Part shown: positions 35,164 through 44,420 of the stretch, piece after piece
How the letters are laid out: the number at the start of each line of letters is the position of its first letter
Numbering within the stretch: the stretch's first letter is position 1
Assembly: GCA_022710935.1 (NCBI GenBank)
Contig: JAKLFY010000028.1
Span: forward strand, 1-64,000
Origin: Verrucomicrobiota bacterium
Lineage (GTDB): Bacteria > Verrucomicrobiota > Verrucomicrobiia > Limisphaerales > J093
Reading direction: 5' to 3'
Length of the DNA: 64,000 nucleotides
Notes under the pieces: generated by a model
The model's database searches: none
What the model saw: only the letters and a program-made list of their open reading frames with translations
Told to the model about the DNA's origin: nothing
Position numbers and translations under genes: made by a program

Positions 35164-37491
35164 TCACTGGACCTTCGGGGGCGGAACAGCCCGGCCCTCG
35201 AACTGGGCAAGCTGCTCTTCTTTCGAATAGGTGCCGTAGAAAGGCACGTTGGCATCCAGCCAGAGATAGAGGCGGCGCCGATCCTCGTCTGGCAGCGCCG
35301 CCTTGGCGCGATGCGTCGGGTCCTCGAGAATGCGCGTCAGCGGGCTGGCGTCCGCCCCGATGCGGCCCGGAGGCGTCGAGGCCTCGGCGATCGAGGCGCC
35401 GCCCCACTCGAACCACCGCAAAAACGGCTTCAGGTTCTGGTAGGATCGCGTGAAGGGCGGCGCCGGGTCGCCCGTGAGAATCAGCGCGCTTGCGTCGGCG
35501 CCGGTCGACCCGTCGTGGCAGCGGACGCAATGCCGGTCCAGGACGGGTTGCACCAGCCGCGGATAGCTCAACGGGCGACTGCCGTCAGGACCGGGCTCGA
35601 GGTGTGAAGGCGCGCGTTTCGAGGCCAGGGTCGGACGCGTGGTCGGCGTGTTGCGCTGCGGCTCGTGGCAACCCACGCAGCCCCGGCGTTCTCCCGGCTG
35701 GAGGTAGGTCGCACTGCGCATGCTCTGGATGGCGCGACCGGCGGCGTCGACGGCCTGAAAGTACAGCGGCTTGCGGGCCGGGGCGCGGAAATAGGCCGAT
35801 CCGTCCGACTCCACCGGCACGGTCCCCAGGAGCAGGCGGGCGCTCTCGGCATTTGCATGGCCGATGCGGGGTTGATTGGCGACGTGCGTGTGCGTCTTGG
35901 GGAGGACTTGAAAGACCCGGAGTTGACGGACCGGACGGTCGGCAGGCATCGGGCGGAGGCTCAGGCGGACATCGGTGAGGAGGAATTCGCCCTCGTCGCC
36001 CAACGTCGGATCGAGCGTGCTCGCAAAGGCTGGGGGCGCCGGCCGCGGAGCCAGGGGGATCGGGTACATCGAGGACGCCTCCGGATCGCGATAGAGGAGT
36101 TCGAGGTTCCCCGCGCGATCCAAGTAATAGAGCCCGGTGCGCGTGTCGCGCGATTCGCCCGAACTCATGCCGGGCAGCGGTTCATGGCTGAATGCGACCA
36201 GAAACCAATCTTTCGACAAGGGCCAGGGGCTGTGGAAATAGCTCTTCGGCCATCCCGCCGCCTCGGCGAAACAGACCTCCGGCGTGAGGACTTCGATGTC
36301 CTCGAGCCGGTCTTCGCCCGTCTCCGGATCGAGCGCGGCGCGCTGCGGATCGACAATCACCAGCGAGCCGCCCACGTCGGCATGATGGGCGCCCGCCACG
36401 AAGACAATGCGCTGGGAGCCCGGGATGGCGCGGGGCTGAAAGCACGCGTTGATCCGCGTCGTGTAGTTACCGAACAACGACACCGGGTTCGAGCCGTCGG
36501 GATTGCTGGCCCAGAGGCCATGAAAATTCGCTGCCGAGCGATCGACGTAATCCCAGCGCGTGTACACGATCCGGCCGTCGTGAAGGACAAACGGATGCCA
36601 TTCGTTGGTCTCATGCCACGAGAGCGTTCTCACATCCGATCCGTCCGGGTTCATCCGGTGAAGCGTGTAGGCCGGAAGCGGTTCCCACACACCGTGGCAC
36701 CGGCCAAAGCCGCCGCGCCGGGTCGACATGAACGCCAGGGCGCCATCAGGCAGCGGACAAGGATCGAAGTCGTCGTTGGAACCGTCCGTCAACCGGCGCA
36801 AGCCGGAGCCATCGACCTCGATCGCGTACAACTGGAAACAACGCCGATCAGTCGAGTAGAAGTCGGGCTTACGCGGCGCGCGCTCGGCAAACGCGAAGTA
36901 GAGCGTGCGCGCGTCATAGCCGAGCGCCAGCGTGGTGTAATTGCCTCGGGGCAGCCGACCCGCAACCAGGTCGCGCACCTCGAACGAGACCCCGGGCCGT
37001 TCGAGCACGAAGACGCCGCCACCGGCCACGTCGCCGTAGTCGTAGAAGTACCCGAGGTATTCGTGCAGCATCTGGCAGACAAACCGATGCCGCTTCATGA
37101 ACGCGATCGGCTGCCCTGCAACGGCCGGGTTCCGCAGCGCGAGGTCGCGTCCGCTCCACCGCACTCGATTGTACAAGGCGAGCCGATCAGCAGACGGCAG
37201 CCGTCCGGACGCTCCCGCCTCGGTCCGCAGCGACTCCCAGGCGCGCCTTTCGATGTCCAACTCCGCGGATGGGAGTGCCGACGCCAGAATGTTCAACAGG
37301 CTTTGCCCCCGCGCCACCGCGGCTTCGAGGGCCTCGATGCTCCCGGGCTCGCGGCCCAAACGGCGTTCCTGAGACGCCCAATCCGCCTCGACCGTCGACT
37401 TGAGCTCAGGCTCGACCGGGCCTGGGCGCGCCGGGATGCCGGAGGCCGAGACCCAGAGCGCACAGGCCAAGAAGAGGTGGAACCTGGTCAT
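35164..37491 (-). CDS. Secreted HzsA-related propeller/cytochrome-like protein with two CXXCH motifs
   Basis: 775 residues from the start at 37491, giving a signal peptide (MTRFHLFLACALWVSASG). The central region is a TolB/WD40-like beta-propeller of the type named after hydrazine synthase alpha subunit middle domain (DPCPLPDGALAFMSTRRGG, ASNPDGSNPVSLFGNY, NACFQPRAIPGSQRIVFVAG). Toward the C-terminus two haem-c motifs appear, GCVGCHEPQ (encoded at 35665-35679) and HCVRCHDGS (35515-35529). Families of this kind are widespread in PVC bacteria that have no anammox, so hydrazine chemistry is unlikely. An exported redox or binding role is inferred. It stands alone. Confidence 0.75.
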   Translation of the reverse strand: MTRFHLFLACALWVSASGIPARPGPVEPELKSTVEADWASQERRLGREPGSIEALEAAVARGQSLLNILASALPSAELDIERRAWESLRTEAGASGRLPSADRLALYNRVRWSGRDLALRNPAVAGQPIAFMKRHRFVCQMLHEYLGYFYDYGDVAGGGVFVLERPGVSFEVRDLVAGRLPRGNYTTLALGYDARTLYFAFAERAPRKPDFYSTDRRCFQLYAIEVDGSGLRRLTDGSNDDFDPCPLPDGALAFMSTRRGGFGRCHGVWEPLPAYTLHRMNPDGSDVRTLSWHETNEWHPFVLHDGRIVYTRWDYVDRSAANFHGLWASNPDGSNPVSLFGNYTTRINACFQPRAIPGSQRIVFVAGAHHADVGGSLVIVDPQRAALDPETGEDRLEDIEVLTPEVCFAEAAGWPKSYFHSPWPLSKDWFLVAFSHEPLPGMSSGESRDTRTGLYYLDRAGNLELLYRDPEASSMYPIPLAPRPAPPAFASTLDPTLGDEGEFLLTDVRLSLRPMPADRPVRQLRVFQVLPKTHTHVANQPRIGHANAESARLLLGTVPVESDGSAYFRAPARKPLYFQAVDAAGRAIQSMRSATYLQPGERRGCVGCHEPQRNTPTTRPTLASKRAPSHLEPGPDGSRPLSYPRLVQPVLDRHCVRCHDGSTGADASALILTGDPAPPFTRSYQNLKPFLRWFEWGGASIAEASTPPGRIGADASPLTRILEDPTHRAKAALPDEDRRRLYLWLDANVPFYGTYSKEEQLAQFEGRAVPPPKVQ

Positions 37492-37545
37492 CAAGCATGA
37501 TAAGCCCAAACATTCAATCATGCGCAGCCGTGTACAACGTCCGGG

Positions 37546-38598
37546 CTAAGCCTTCCAACCGTGGTTGTCGCGCACCTGGATCATGGCGGCGAGGATGTCA
37601 TTCCAGGTCTGTTGCTGCGTCATGATGGCGTTGGGGAACATGCATCCATCCCAGCAGATGTGTTTGAACTTCCTGGTCACCTTGCCGGCGCCATCCCGCA
37701 TCCAGTAGCCGGCATCTCGGGCAATGTTGAGCTTGCCGTTCGGATCGGTGGCCATGCAGTGCTTGCCGGTCTTCTCATGGGCGCCCGATCCCTTGACTGT
37801 CGCATCGTTCTGCGCCACATGGAAATCGATTGTCCACGGGCGCAAGGCCGTCGTGAGCTTCTTCATGGCCTTGTGGAAGACCTCCGGTTCCCAGTTGAAT
37901 TTCTCGGGGACCAACCGGTGCTCCAGGGCGTTCGAGCCGAGCAAATAGAGGAGCGTGTGCGCCATGTCCGCCTGGAACCCGAGCACCCGGGGTTGGCCGA
38001 CACCCTCGAGGACCTGAAGCATGTACTTCCAGGAATGCATGCCGCCCCAGCAAATCTCCCCTTCGGCAGCGAGGCGTTCGCCGCAGCCCTTGGCCACTTT
38101 GGCAGCCTCCTTGAACGTCTCGATAATGCGCTTGGTGTTGCCTTTGGGATCCTTGTCCCACTCGGTCACGCCGGCGGACGAATCGATCCGCACGACACCG
38201 CCCGAACGCAAGCCCAGTTTCCGAAATGCGCTTGCGATTCGGCATCCCTTGCGGACTTGCCCGACGAACTTCTTCCGTTCCTCTTCGCCGCCCATGGCCG
38301 ACCCGCCGCCTGTCCCCTCCCAGACCGGGGCGACGACCGACCCGATCGCCAGGCCCTTGCCCGCGATCTTGTCCGCCGCGCGCTTCAAGTCGTCGTCGGT
38401 CGAGTCGATGTCGATGTGGGGGGCGAACAGAAACAGGTCGACGCCGTCGAACTTGACGCCGTTCACTTCGGCCTTGGCCGTCAGCTCGAGCATGGTATCC
38501 AGATCAATGCCGGGCTCGGCGCCGGGGCCGCCTTTGCCGACGAGGCCGGGCCACATGGCATTGTGCAGTTTCGGGTAGTTGTTGGCGGAGTTGCTCAT
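37546..38598 (-). CDS. TIM-barrel sugar phosphate isomerase/epimerase-like protein
   Basis: 350 residues. The start at 38598 is supported by an AAAGGA site 7 nt upstream; the open frame continues to 38823 without such a site. It is an AP-endonuclease-2/xylose-isomerase-like barrel: [50 protein letters not shown] (Glu and His as likely metal ligands), FQADMAHTL and FHVAQND, with late CWDGCMFPN. Cytosolic and presumably metal-dependent. Many verrucomicrobial and planctomycete paralogues exist and the sugar is unknown. Confidence 0.8.
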   Translation of the reverse strand: MSNSANNYPKLHNAMWPGLVGKGGPGAEPGIDLDTMLELTAKAEVNGVKFDGVDLFLFAPHIDIDSTDDDLKRAADKIAGKGLAIGSVVAPVWEGTGGGSAMGGEEERKKFVGQVRKGCRIASAFRKLGLRSGGVVRIDSSAGVTEWDKDPKGNTKRIIETFKEAAKVAKGCGERLAAEGEICWGGMHSWKYMLQVLEGVGQPRVLGFQADMAHTLLYLLGSNALEHRLVPEKFNWEPEVFHKAMKKLTTALRPWTIDFHVAQNDATVKGSGAHEKTGKHCMATDPNGKLNIARDAGYWMRDGAGKVTRKFKHICWDGCMFPNAIMTQQQTWNDILAAMIQVRDNHGWKA

Positions 38599-38769
38599 CA
38601 CAGATCCTTTCAAAGCAGGCACTTCGACACACGCTTCAGGCGGCAAGAAAGGTCTTTGGCTTGCTGTTACGCCCCGGTCACATCGAGTGCCCTCTGGATT
38701 TTCCACCGAGCCTACCCGCGCCGGCTTCGGGCAATCAACGCCAAACTGCGGTTCGCCAACCGAAGCCAG

Positions 38770-38883
38770 CGCCAATTCATGAAGACGAAAAGGCTGGAGG
38801 GGGGACGTCTCGTCCCCCGCCATTGCGAGTGAACACGGTGTTTCTCGGCGACGGGCCGTCGCCGCTCCACTTCATGAATTGGC
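38770..38883. repeat. Element with 14-bp perfect inverted ends and internal hairpin
   Basis: GCCAATTCATGAAG at 38770-38783 and CTTCATGAATTGGC at 38870-38883 are perfect reverse complements 86 bp apart. Inside is another palindrome around GGGGGACG and CGTCCCCC (about 38803-38820). It lies directly beside the dispersed double hairpin at 38895. Together they fill most of the 38599-39207 spacer, which otherwise holds nothing I recognise. Confidence 0.6.
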
Positions 38884-38894
38884 CCTGAGCCGAA

Positions 38895-39029
38895 GCGGTG
38901 CATCGGTTTGTCGTCGGTGTGATGTCGCCCGGTGAGGGCACCGGGCCTACAACGGATGGAGATTGCGCGTGTAGGCCGCGTGCCCCCACGCGGCGCATAC
39001 TCGATTCTCAACGACAACCTCCACATGGA
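38895..39029. repeat. Double-hairpin dispersed repeat, copy 3
   Basis: Inverted relative to the copy at 23024-23198 and similar over its whole length apart from the extra nested hairpin there. Stems GCCCGGTG/CACCGGGC and GCCGCGTG/CACGCGGC are perfect, with 4-nt loops. The flanks GCGGTGCATCGG and CCTCCACATGG match the other copy's ends. No coding content. Confidence 0.65.
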
Positions 39030-39207
39030 CTGCAACCGAAGACCCGAAGGCTGGGCGAATTCGCGAAATGGACCGGTGCATCCACGACAGGCCGGCAGAG
39101 CGAGAACGGCGGCCTTGGCTCCGCTCGGTCCACGATCGAAAGACGACATGCGGCACGACATGCGGCATTGCGCCCGACGCCGGGCTGCGGCATAAACTGT
39201 GGCGACA

Positions 39208-40443
39208 ATGGACATTCGCAGAATCGTACTGATGATCTGGGGGCTGCTGGCCACGGGCGTCCATGCCCAGCAACCCGTCACCGAAGCCGAAACCAACGCC
39301 CTGGCGGCGATCCGCGCGCAGCGCACCGACGGGCTGATCGCCCTGCAACCGTGGGTCCAACTCCTCGACTCGAACCGGCTCGGTGTGGGGTGGATCACCT
39401 CGCAACCGTCCGACGGCGCGGTGGAATGGACGCAGTCGGAGAACGGCGACGAATGGCGGCAGGCGTGGTTTTCGGAGGACGGTTTGAGACAGGCGAACAC
39501 GACAGCGCAGCGCGCGGTGATCGACGGCTTCGATCCGGCCAAGCCGATTCGGTTCCGGGCCAGATCCCGGGCCATCGAGTCGTTCAAGCCGTACAGTGTC
39601 GCGTTCGGCCAGCCAACAGTCTCACTGGACCGCAGCCTGCCCGCGCTGTCTCGTCCGAACGGCGCTGTCTCGTTCCTCGTCTTCAACGACATCCACAACC
39701 GCGCGCAGTCGTATCCGCTGCTCGTCGAGAAAGCGGGACCGCCGGTCGATTTCGCGGTCTTCAACGGGGATGTGCTTAACGATCCGCAGACCGAGTCGGA
39801 AGTCGTCGACCACCTGCTGACGCCGATGGCCTGGTTCGCCGCGAAGTCGATCCCCTGCTTCTTCCTGCGCGGCAATCACGAGACCCGCGGCGCGTTCGCG
39901 CGGCGGCTGAAGGACTATCTCATCCTCCCCGGGGGACGATACTACGCCGCGATGACGTTCGGCGCGGCGCGCGTGGTGCTCCTCGACACGGGCGAGGACA
40001 AGCCGGACGCAAGCGAGGAATACAGCGGCCTGGTCGATTTCGATCCGTACATCGAGGCGGAGACGGCCTGGCTCCGACGAGAGATCGCGGGTGAGGACTT
40101 CCGGCAGGCGACCTGGCGCCTGGTCGTGATGCACATCCCGCCCGATTGGCGCAAGGAAGAGGCGAAGCTCTGGCACGGTCAGCGCCGCGTCAATCAGCGG
40201 TTCGCCCCGCTCTTCGACGCGGGCAAAGTCACCGCCGTGCTCAGCGGTCACACCCACGTTCCGGACGTCATCGAGCCGTGCCCTGACGCGAGCCGCGGCT
40301 TCCAGTGGCCGGTGTTTATCGGCGGGGCGCCGTCTCTCGCCAGGGCCACCGTCTTCAGAGTGGATGCGGACGCAACGACGCTCAAGATCACGCGCTTTGC
40401 CGTCGATGGAACGGTGGGCGCGGAGCGAACCTGGAAGAAGTGA
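39208..40443 (+). CDS. Exported calcineurin-like metallophosphoesterase
   Basis: 411 residues. The ATG at 39208 gives a signal peptide (MDIRRIVLMIWGLLATGVHA); a GTG 9 nt earlier is in frame. A fibronectin-like N-terminal region (about 50-135, with GVGWITSQPSDGAVEW) resembles purple-acid-phosphatase N-domains. The catalytic domain shows the metal-binding motifs in order: FNDIHNRAQS, FNGDVLND, LRGNHETRG, VVMHIPPDW and LSGHTHVPD. The first motif reads DIH rather than DxH and still supplies Asp and His. The substrate may be a phosphomonoester or diester; the gene is unlinked to others. Confidence 0.85.
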   Translation: MDIRRIVLMIWGLLATGVHAQQPVTEAETNALAAIRAQRTDGLIALQPWVQLLDSNRLGVGWITSQPSDGAVEWTQSENGDEWRQAWFSEDGLRQANTTAQRAVIDGFDPAKPIRFRARSRAIESFKPYSVAFGQPTVSLDRSLPALSRPNGAVSFLVFNDIHNRAQSYPLLVEKAGPPVDFAVFNGDVLNDPQTESEVVDHLLTPMAWFAAKSIPCFFLRGNHETRGAFARRLKDYLILPGGRYYAAMTFGAARVVLLDTGEDKPDASEEYSGLVDFDPYIEAETAWLRREIAGEDFRQATWRLVVMHIPPDWRKEEAKLWHGQRRVNQRFAPLFDAGKVTAVLSGHTHVPDVIEPCPDASRGFQWPVFIGGAPSLARATVFRVDADATTLKITRFAVDGTVGAERTWKK

Positions 40444-40568
40444 GGCCGCGCGGAGGAAAGGGCGAAGGCGCGGGAGAAAGGCCGACGGAAGATGCCGGGG
40501 CCGCTCCTGCGGTCGAAGGCCTGGGTTTGGCCTGAGACGCGCCGCGCTGGAAACGAAGTCCGGCAACG

Positions 40569-41888
40569 ATGTCTGCCCAAAGACCCCAATCGTCCACGCA
40601 GGTTGTCAGTGTTCCGCAGGAAGTCACGGGGCAGCCCCGTCGCGTCGTTGTGGGCCGGGTGACGTGGCGGGACACGTTCGCCGCGCTTCGGCATCGCAAT
40701 TACAGGCTCTTCTTCGTGGGCCAACTGGTGTCGCTGATCGGGTCGTGGATGCAGAATACGGCTCAGGGGTGGCTCGTGTACCAGTTGACCGGGTCGAAAG
40801 TGCTGCTGGGCACGGTGGCCGCCGTCGGGTCGTTGCCCATGCTGCTGCTGTCCGTGTGGGGCGGTTCGGTGGCCGACCGCCATCCCAAACGCGGCGTCAT
40901 CTACTGCACCCAGATCGCCATGATGCTCCTGGCCTTCGCGTTCGCGGGGCTGGTCTGGTCCGGAAACATCCAGCCGTGGCACATCCTCGTTCTGGCGGCG
41001 CTGGGCGGGGCCGCGATGGCCTTCGACATGCCGGCACGCCAGGCCTTCATGGTCGAGATCACCGGACGCGACGACCTGATGAACGCGGTGTCGCTCAACA
41101 GCTCGATCGTCAACGGCGCGCGCGTCGTCGGCCCCGCCGTCGCGGGATTCCTCATGGCCAAGGCGGGCATGACGCTCTGCTTCGTCCTCAACGGGATCAG
41201 CTACTTCGCCGTCATCGCCGGCCTGCGCATGATGCGCCTGCCCAAGTTCGTCCCTCCCCCGCAGCCCGCTTCGGCTGGACGCCACATCCTCGATGGCTTC
41301 GCCTACGTGGCCGCTCATCGGCGTCTGCGAGCCCTGTTCCTGCTCTTTGGCGTTGTGGGCATTTTCGGGTGGTCGTACTCCGTCCTCTTGCCGGCGTATG
41401 CGACGGACATTCTGCACGTGAGCGAGAGCGGATACGGCGCGCTTCTGAGCGCCAACGGTCTCGGGGCGCTGCTGGGCGCCCTGACGGTGGCGACCTTCGG
41501 CAGCCGGGTGCGGCCCCGCCTGTTGATCCTCGGGGGGCTGTGGACCTTTTCCGCCATGCTGCTGCTGCTGGCGTTTGTGCGCTGGTTGCCGCTCGTCCTG
41601 CTCTGCCTGGCGGTGGGCGGGTGGGGCATGCTGCTCTACTTTGCCACCACGAATACGCTCATCCAGACCAGCGTGTCCGATGCGATGCGGGGACGCGTGA
41701 TGGGCATCTGGGCGCTGGTGTTCGGCGGCATGGTGCCCATCGGGGGACTCGAATCGGGCGTGCTCTCCCAGGCAGTCGGCGTTCCCTGGGCAATCGCAGT
41801 GGGAGCCGCGGTCTGCGCCGGGGCGGGCCTGGTCACATGGTGGCAGGGGCGCCGCCAGCCGGAGGCGTCCGTCAATACGCGCGGGTGA
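40569..41888 (+). CDS. MFS exporter (EntS/MFS_3-like)
   Basis: 439 residues with about 12 hydrophobic helices. The family opening RHRNYRLFFVGQLVSLIGSW followed by WMQNTAQGWLVYQLTGS, the A-motif-like GGSVADRHPKRGV, and the MDLMNAVSLNS-type region (DDLMNAVSLNSSIVNGARVV) are characteristic of EntS/MFS_3 drug or siderophore exporters. It lies 125 nt after the phosphoesterase and may be independent. Substrate unknown. The short C-terminal tail WWQGRRQPEASV is cytosolic. Confidence 0.87.
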   Translation: MSAQRPQSSTQVVSVPQEVTGQPRRVVVGRVTWRDTFAALRHRNYRLFFVGQLVSLIGSWMQNTAQGWLVYQLTGSKVLLGTVAAVGSLPMLLLSVWGGSVADRHPKRGVIYCTQIAMMLLAFAFAGLVWSGNIQPWHILVLAALGGAAMAFDMPARQAFMVEITGRDDLMNAVSLNSSIVNGARVVGPAVAGFLMAKAGMTLCFVLNGISYFAVIAGLRMMRLPKFVPPPQPASAGRHILDGFAYVAAHRRLRALFLLFGVVGIFGWSYSVLLPAYATDILHVSESGYGALLSANGLGALLGALTVATFGSRVRPRLLILGGLWTFSAMLLLLAFVRWLPLVLLCLAVGGWGMLLYFATTNTLIQTSVSDAMRGRVMGIWALVFGGMVPIGGLESGVLSQAVGVPWAIAVGAAVCAGAGLVTWWQGRRQPEASVNTRG

Positions 41889-42011
41889 GTGCTGGCCAGG
41901 ACGCCGATCATCCGGCCGGCATATTTGTGCGCAGCCGCAACCAAAAGTCGGAGGGCCGATGAACGGACCCCATGCTGTTCTCTAGAGAATCGCTGAAGCG
42001 CTCATCCTCAC

Positions 42012-42059
42012 CTTGGTGCTCGCCTTCGTGCTCTTCGTGCTCTTCGTGCTCTTCGTGGT
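42012..42059. repeat. 9-bp tandem repeat in spacer upstream of hypD
   Basis: Four tandem copies of CTTCGTGCT (42024-42059, the last reading CTTCGTGGT) are preceded by a diverged copy at 42012. They sit in the 247-bp spacer before hypD. They have no spacers between units, so this is not a CRISPR. Similar 9-bp tandem runs are common in spacers of PVC genomes, to my memory. Confidence 0.7.
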
Positions 42060-42135
42060 GAGCTTGGGCGAGGATTGAGGTTCCCTCCTCTTCGCTTGAC
42101 GGCACGGCCCCGGGTTCGCGACCGTAGGGGTGCCG

Positions 42136-43242
42136 ATGAAGTTTATCGATGAGTATCGCGATGCCGGTCGCGCGCAGGAATGCGCACGCGCCATTGCACG
42201 CTCGGTGACCCGTCCCTGGACGATCATGGAGGTGTGCGGGGGGCAGACGCACGCCATCGTGAAGTTCGGCATCGACGAACTTCTGCCCCGGGACATCACC
42301 CTCGTCCACGGTCCCGGCTGTCCCGTCTGCGTCACGCCCCTCGAATTGATCGACAAGGCGATCGCCATCGCATCGAAACCCGGCGTCATCTTCTGCTCGT
42401 TCGGCGACATGCTCCGCGTTCCCGGAAGCCACACCGACCTCCTGTCGGTGAAAGCAAACGGCGGCGACGTGCGGATCGTCTACTCCCCCATGGACTCCGT
42501 CCGCCTCGCCCGCGAGCATCCGCACCGGCAGATCGTGTTCTTTGCCGTGGGCTTCGAAACCACGGCTCCCGCCAACGCCATGGCGGCGTTCCAGGCGCGA
42601 CGCGAGCAACTGGGCAACTTCTCGCTGCTCGTCTCGCATGCCCTGGTGCCGCCCGCCATGTCGGCCGTCCTGAGCGCCCCCCACAACCGCGTCCAGGGTT
42701 TCCTGGCGGCCGGCCATGTTTGCGCGGTCATGGGCTACCACGAGTACGAGCCCCTGGCACAGGAATACCGCGTCCCGATCGTGGTGACCGGCTTCGAGCC
42801 GGTCGACATTCTCGAGGGCATCCGGCATTGCGTGCTCCAACTCGAAGCGGGCAAGGCCAAGGTCGAGAACCAGTACGCCCGGGCCGTGAAACGGGAAGGA
42901 AACCTCCCCGCCCAGCACATGGTCCGCGAGGTCTTCCAGGTGATCGACCGCAAGTGGCGCGGGATTGGCGCCATCCCGCGCAGCGGATTCGGGCTGAGTC
43001 CGGCCTATGCCGAGTTCGACGCCGAACGCCGGTTCGGGGTCGCCGACTACCATGCCGAAGAACCGTCCGAGTGCCTGAGCGGGCTCGTGCTCCAGGGCGT
43101 CAGAAAGCCGGTTGATTGCCCCGCCTTCGGCACCCGCTGCACACCGGAGCATCCGCTGGGCGCCACCATGGTTTCAAACGAAGGGGCCTGCGCCGCCTAT
43201 TACCGCTACCGGCGGCAACAGGATAATCGCCGATCTCTATGA
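42136..43242 (+). CDS. hypD: Hydrogenase maturation protein HypD
   Basis: 368 residues. The ATG at 42136 is favoured by AGGGG about 7 nt upstream; the GTG at 42130 is in frame. HypD is the scaffold on which the Fe(CN)2(CO) group of [NiFe] hydrogenases is built, with a 4Fe-4S cluster and redox cysteines. Conserved motifs: [34 protein letters not shown], and [11 protein letters not shown], with late cysteines ([16 protein letters not shown] and [12 protein letters not shown]) that bind the cluster. It overlaps hypE by 4 nt. Neither hypA, hypB, hypC nor hypF, nor a hydrogenase, is in the window. Confidence 0.95.
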   Translation: MKFIDEYRDAGRAQECARAIARSVTRPWTIMEVCGGQTHAIVKFGIDELLPRDITLVHGPGCPVCVTPLELIDKAIAIASKPGVIFCSFGDMLRVPGSHTDLLSVKANGGDVRIVYSPMDSVRLAREHPHRQIVFFAVGFETTAPANAMAAFQARREQLGNFSLLVSHALVPPAMSAVLSAPHNRVQGFLAAGHVCAVMGYHEYEPLAQEYRVPIVVTGFEPVDILEGIRHCVLQLEAGKAKVENQYARAVKREGNLPAQHMVREVFQVIDRKWRGIGAIPRSGFGLSPAYAEFDAERRFGVADYHAEEPSECLSGLVLQGVRKPVDCPAFGTRCTPEHPLGATMVSNEGACAAYYRYRRQQDNRRSL

Positions 43243-44288
43243 CCTCTGACGACACCGCCGGTTGCCCCCTGCCCATCAGCCAGTACACGCAGGTCCTCAT
43301 GGCCCATGGAGGCGGCGGACGCCTGATGCAACAGTTGATCGAGCGGGTCTTCGTCTCCGCATTCTCGAATCCGCGCCTGGATGAGCGTCACGACGGCGCG
43401 ATTCTGGACGCCCAGGGACGCCGGCTCGCGTTCACGACCGATTCATACGTCGTGCACCCTCTGTTCTTCCCGGGCGGCGACATCGGCACGCTCGCGGTCA
43501 ACGGCACGGTCAATGACCTGGCCATGTGCGGCGCGCGTCCCCGCTGGCTGAGCGCCGGCTTCATCCTCGAAGAAGGCCTGCCGATCGAGACCCTCGAACG
43601 CGTCGTGGCCTCGATGCGACGAGCCGCCGCAACCGCGGGCGTCGAGATCGTCACAGGCGACACGAAAGTGGTCGAGAAAGGCAAAGGCGACGGTCTGTTC
43701 GTCAACACCGCCGGCGTGGGCACGATCGAGCACGATCTGCCGATTGGTCCGCGGCACGTGAAGCTCGGCGACGCGATCCTGCTCAGCGGCGACCTGGGAC
43801 GTCACGGGATGGCAATCCAGTCCGTGCGCGAGGGGCTCGAGTTCGAGGGCCCGATCGAAAGCGATTGCGCCCCGCTGGCGGACATCGTCATGGGATTGAT
43901 CGAGGCCGGAATCCCAGTGCATTGCCTGCGCGACCTGACCCGCGGCGGCCTCGCCGCCGGACTGAACGAGATCGCGTCGACCGCCCGCATCCAAATCGAC
44001 ATCGCCGAAAACGCCGTCCCCGTGAGCGAGCCGGTCCGGGGCGCATGCGAGATCCTCGGCTTCGATCCGCTCTACGTGGCCAATGAAGGCCGGATGATCG
44101 CCTTTGTGCCGGAATCCGATGCGGAACGGGCGCTGGCGGTCATGCGCGCTTCGCCGGTCGGAGACGGTGCGTGCAGGATCGGGACTGTTCTCTCCGATGC
44201 GCAGGGCCTGGTGACGCTCAAAAGCCGGATTGGCGCCCGCCGGATTCTCGATCTGCTCAGCGGCGAGCAGTTGCCGAGAATCTGTTGA
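43239..44288 (+). CDS. hypE: Hydrogenase maturation protein HypE
   Basis: 349 residues. HypE dehydrates a carbamoyl group on its C-terminal cysteine to a thiocyanate, the cyanide donor for the [NiFe] centre. The essential C-terminal cysteine is present (ends PRIC). The N-terminus has the AIR-synthase-like [12 protein letters not shown], and the [31 protein letters not shown] and [10 protein letters not shown] motifs bind ATP. It is coupled to hypD by a 4-nt overlap and would need HypF (for carbamoylation) and HypC from elsewhere in the genome. Confidence 0.95.
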   Translation: MTSDDTAGCPLPISQYTQVLMAHGGGGRLMQQLIERVFVSAFSNPRLDERHDGAILDAQGRRLAFTTDSYVVHPLFFPGGDIGTLAVNGTVNDLAMCGARPRWLSAGFILEEGLPIETLERVVASMRRAAATAGVEIVTGDTKVVEKGKGDGLFVNTAGVGTIEHDLPIGPRHVKLGDAILLSGDLGRHGMAIQSVREGLEFEGPIESDCAPLADIVMGLIEAGIPVHCLRDLTRGGLAAGLNEIASTARIQIDIAENAVPVSEPVRGACEILGFDPLYVANEGRMIAFVPESDAERALAVMRASPVGDGACRIGTVLSDAQGLVTLKSRIGARRILDLLSGEQLPRIC

Positions 44289-44306
44289 GCCTCACGGGCG
44301 CCTGTA

Positions 44307-44326
44307 GACTGGACCGGTCTCCAGTC
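44307..44326. terminator. Hairpin after hypE, possible terminator or palindromic repeat
   Basis: GACTGGA (44307-44313) pairs with TCCAGTC (44320-44326) across a 6-nt loop, 18 nt after the hypE stop. No T-tract follows, so it may be a palindromic repeat rather than an intrinsic terminator. It lies between the converging hypE and STAND genes. Nothing else is seen in 44327-44420. Confidence 0.35.
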
Positions 44327-44420
44327 CCGCCAGACTCATGGGCGAAAGACGAGCGAACTGCGGCCCACAGGGGAAGTTGTCGGCGAGTATCAAGCTCAGG
44401 CGATGGGGCTAAGTCGGACT

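Noticed and set aside
35164-37491. True hydrazine synthase subunit
   Set aside because: Only the propeller-type similarity and two CXXCH motifs are present; no HzsB/C or other anammox genes are nearby.
42012-42059. CRISPR array
   Set aside because: Units are 9 bp and directly adjacent with no spacers, and no cas genes are in the window.
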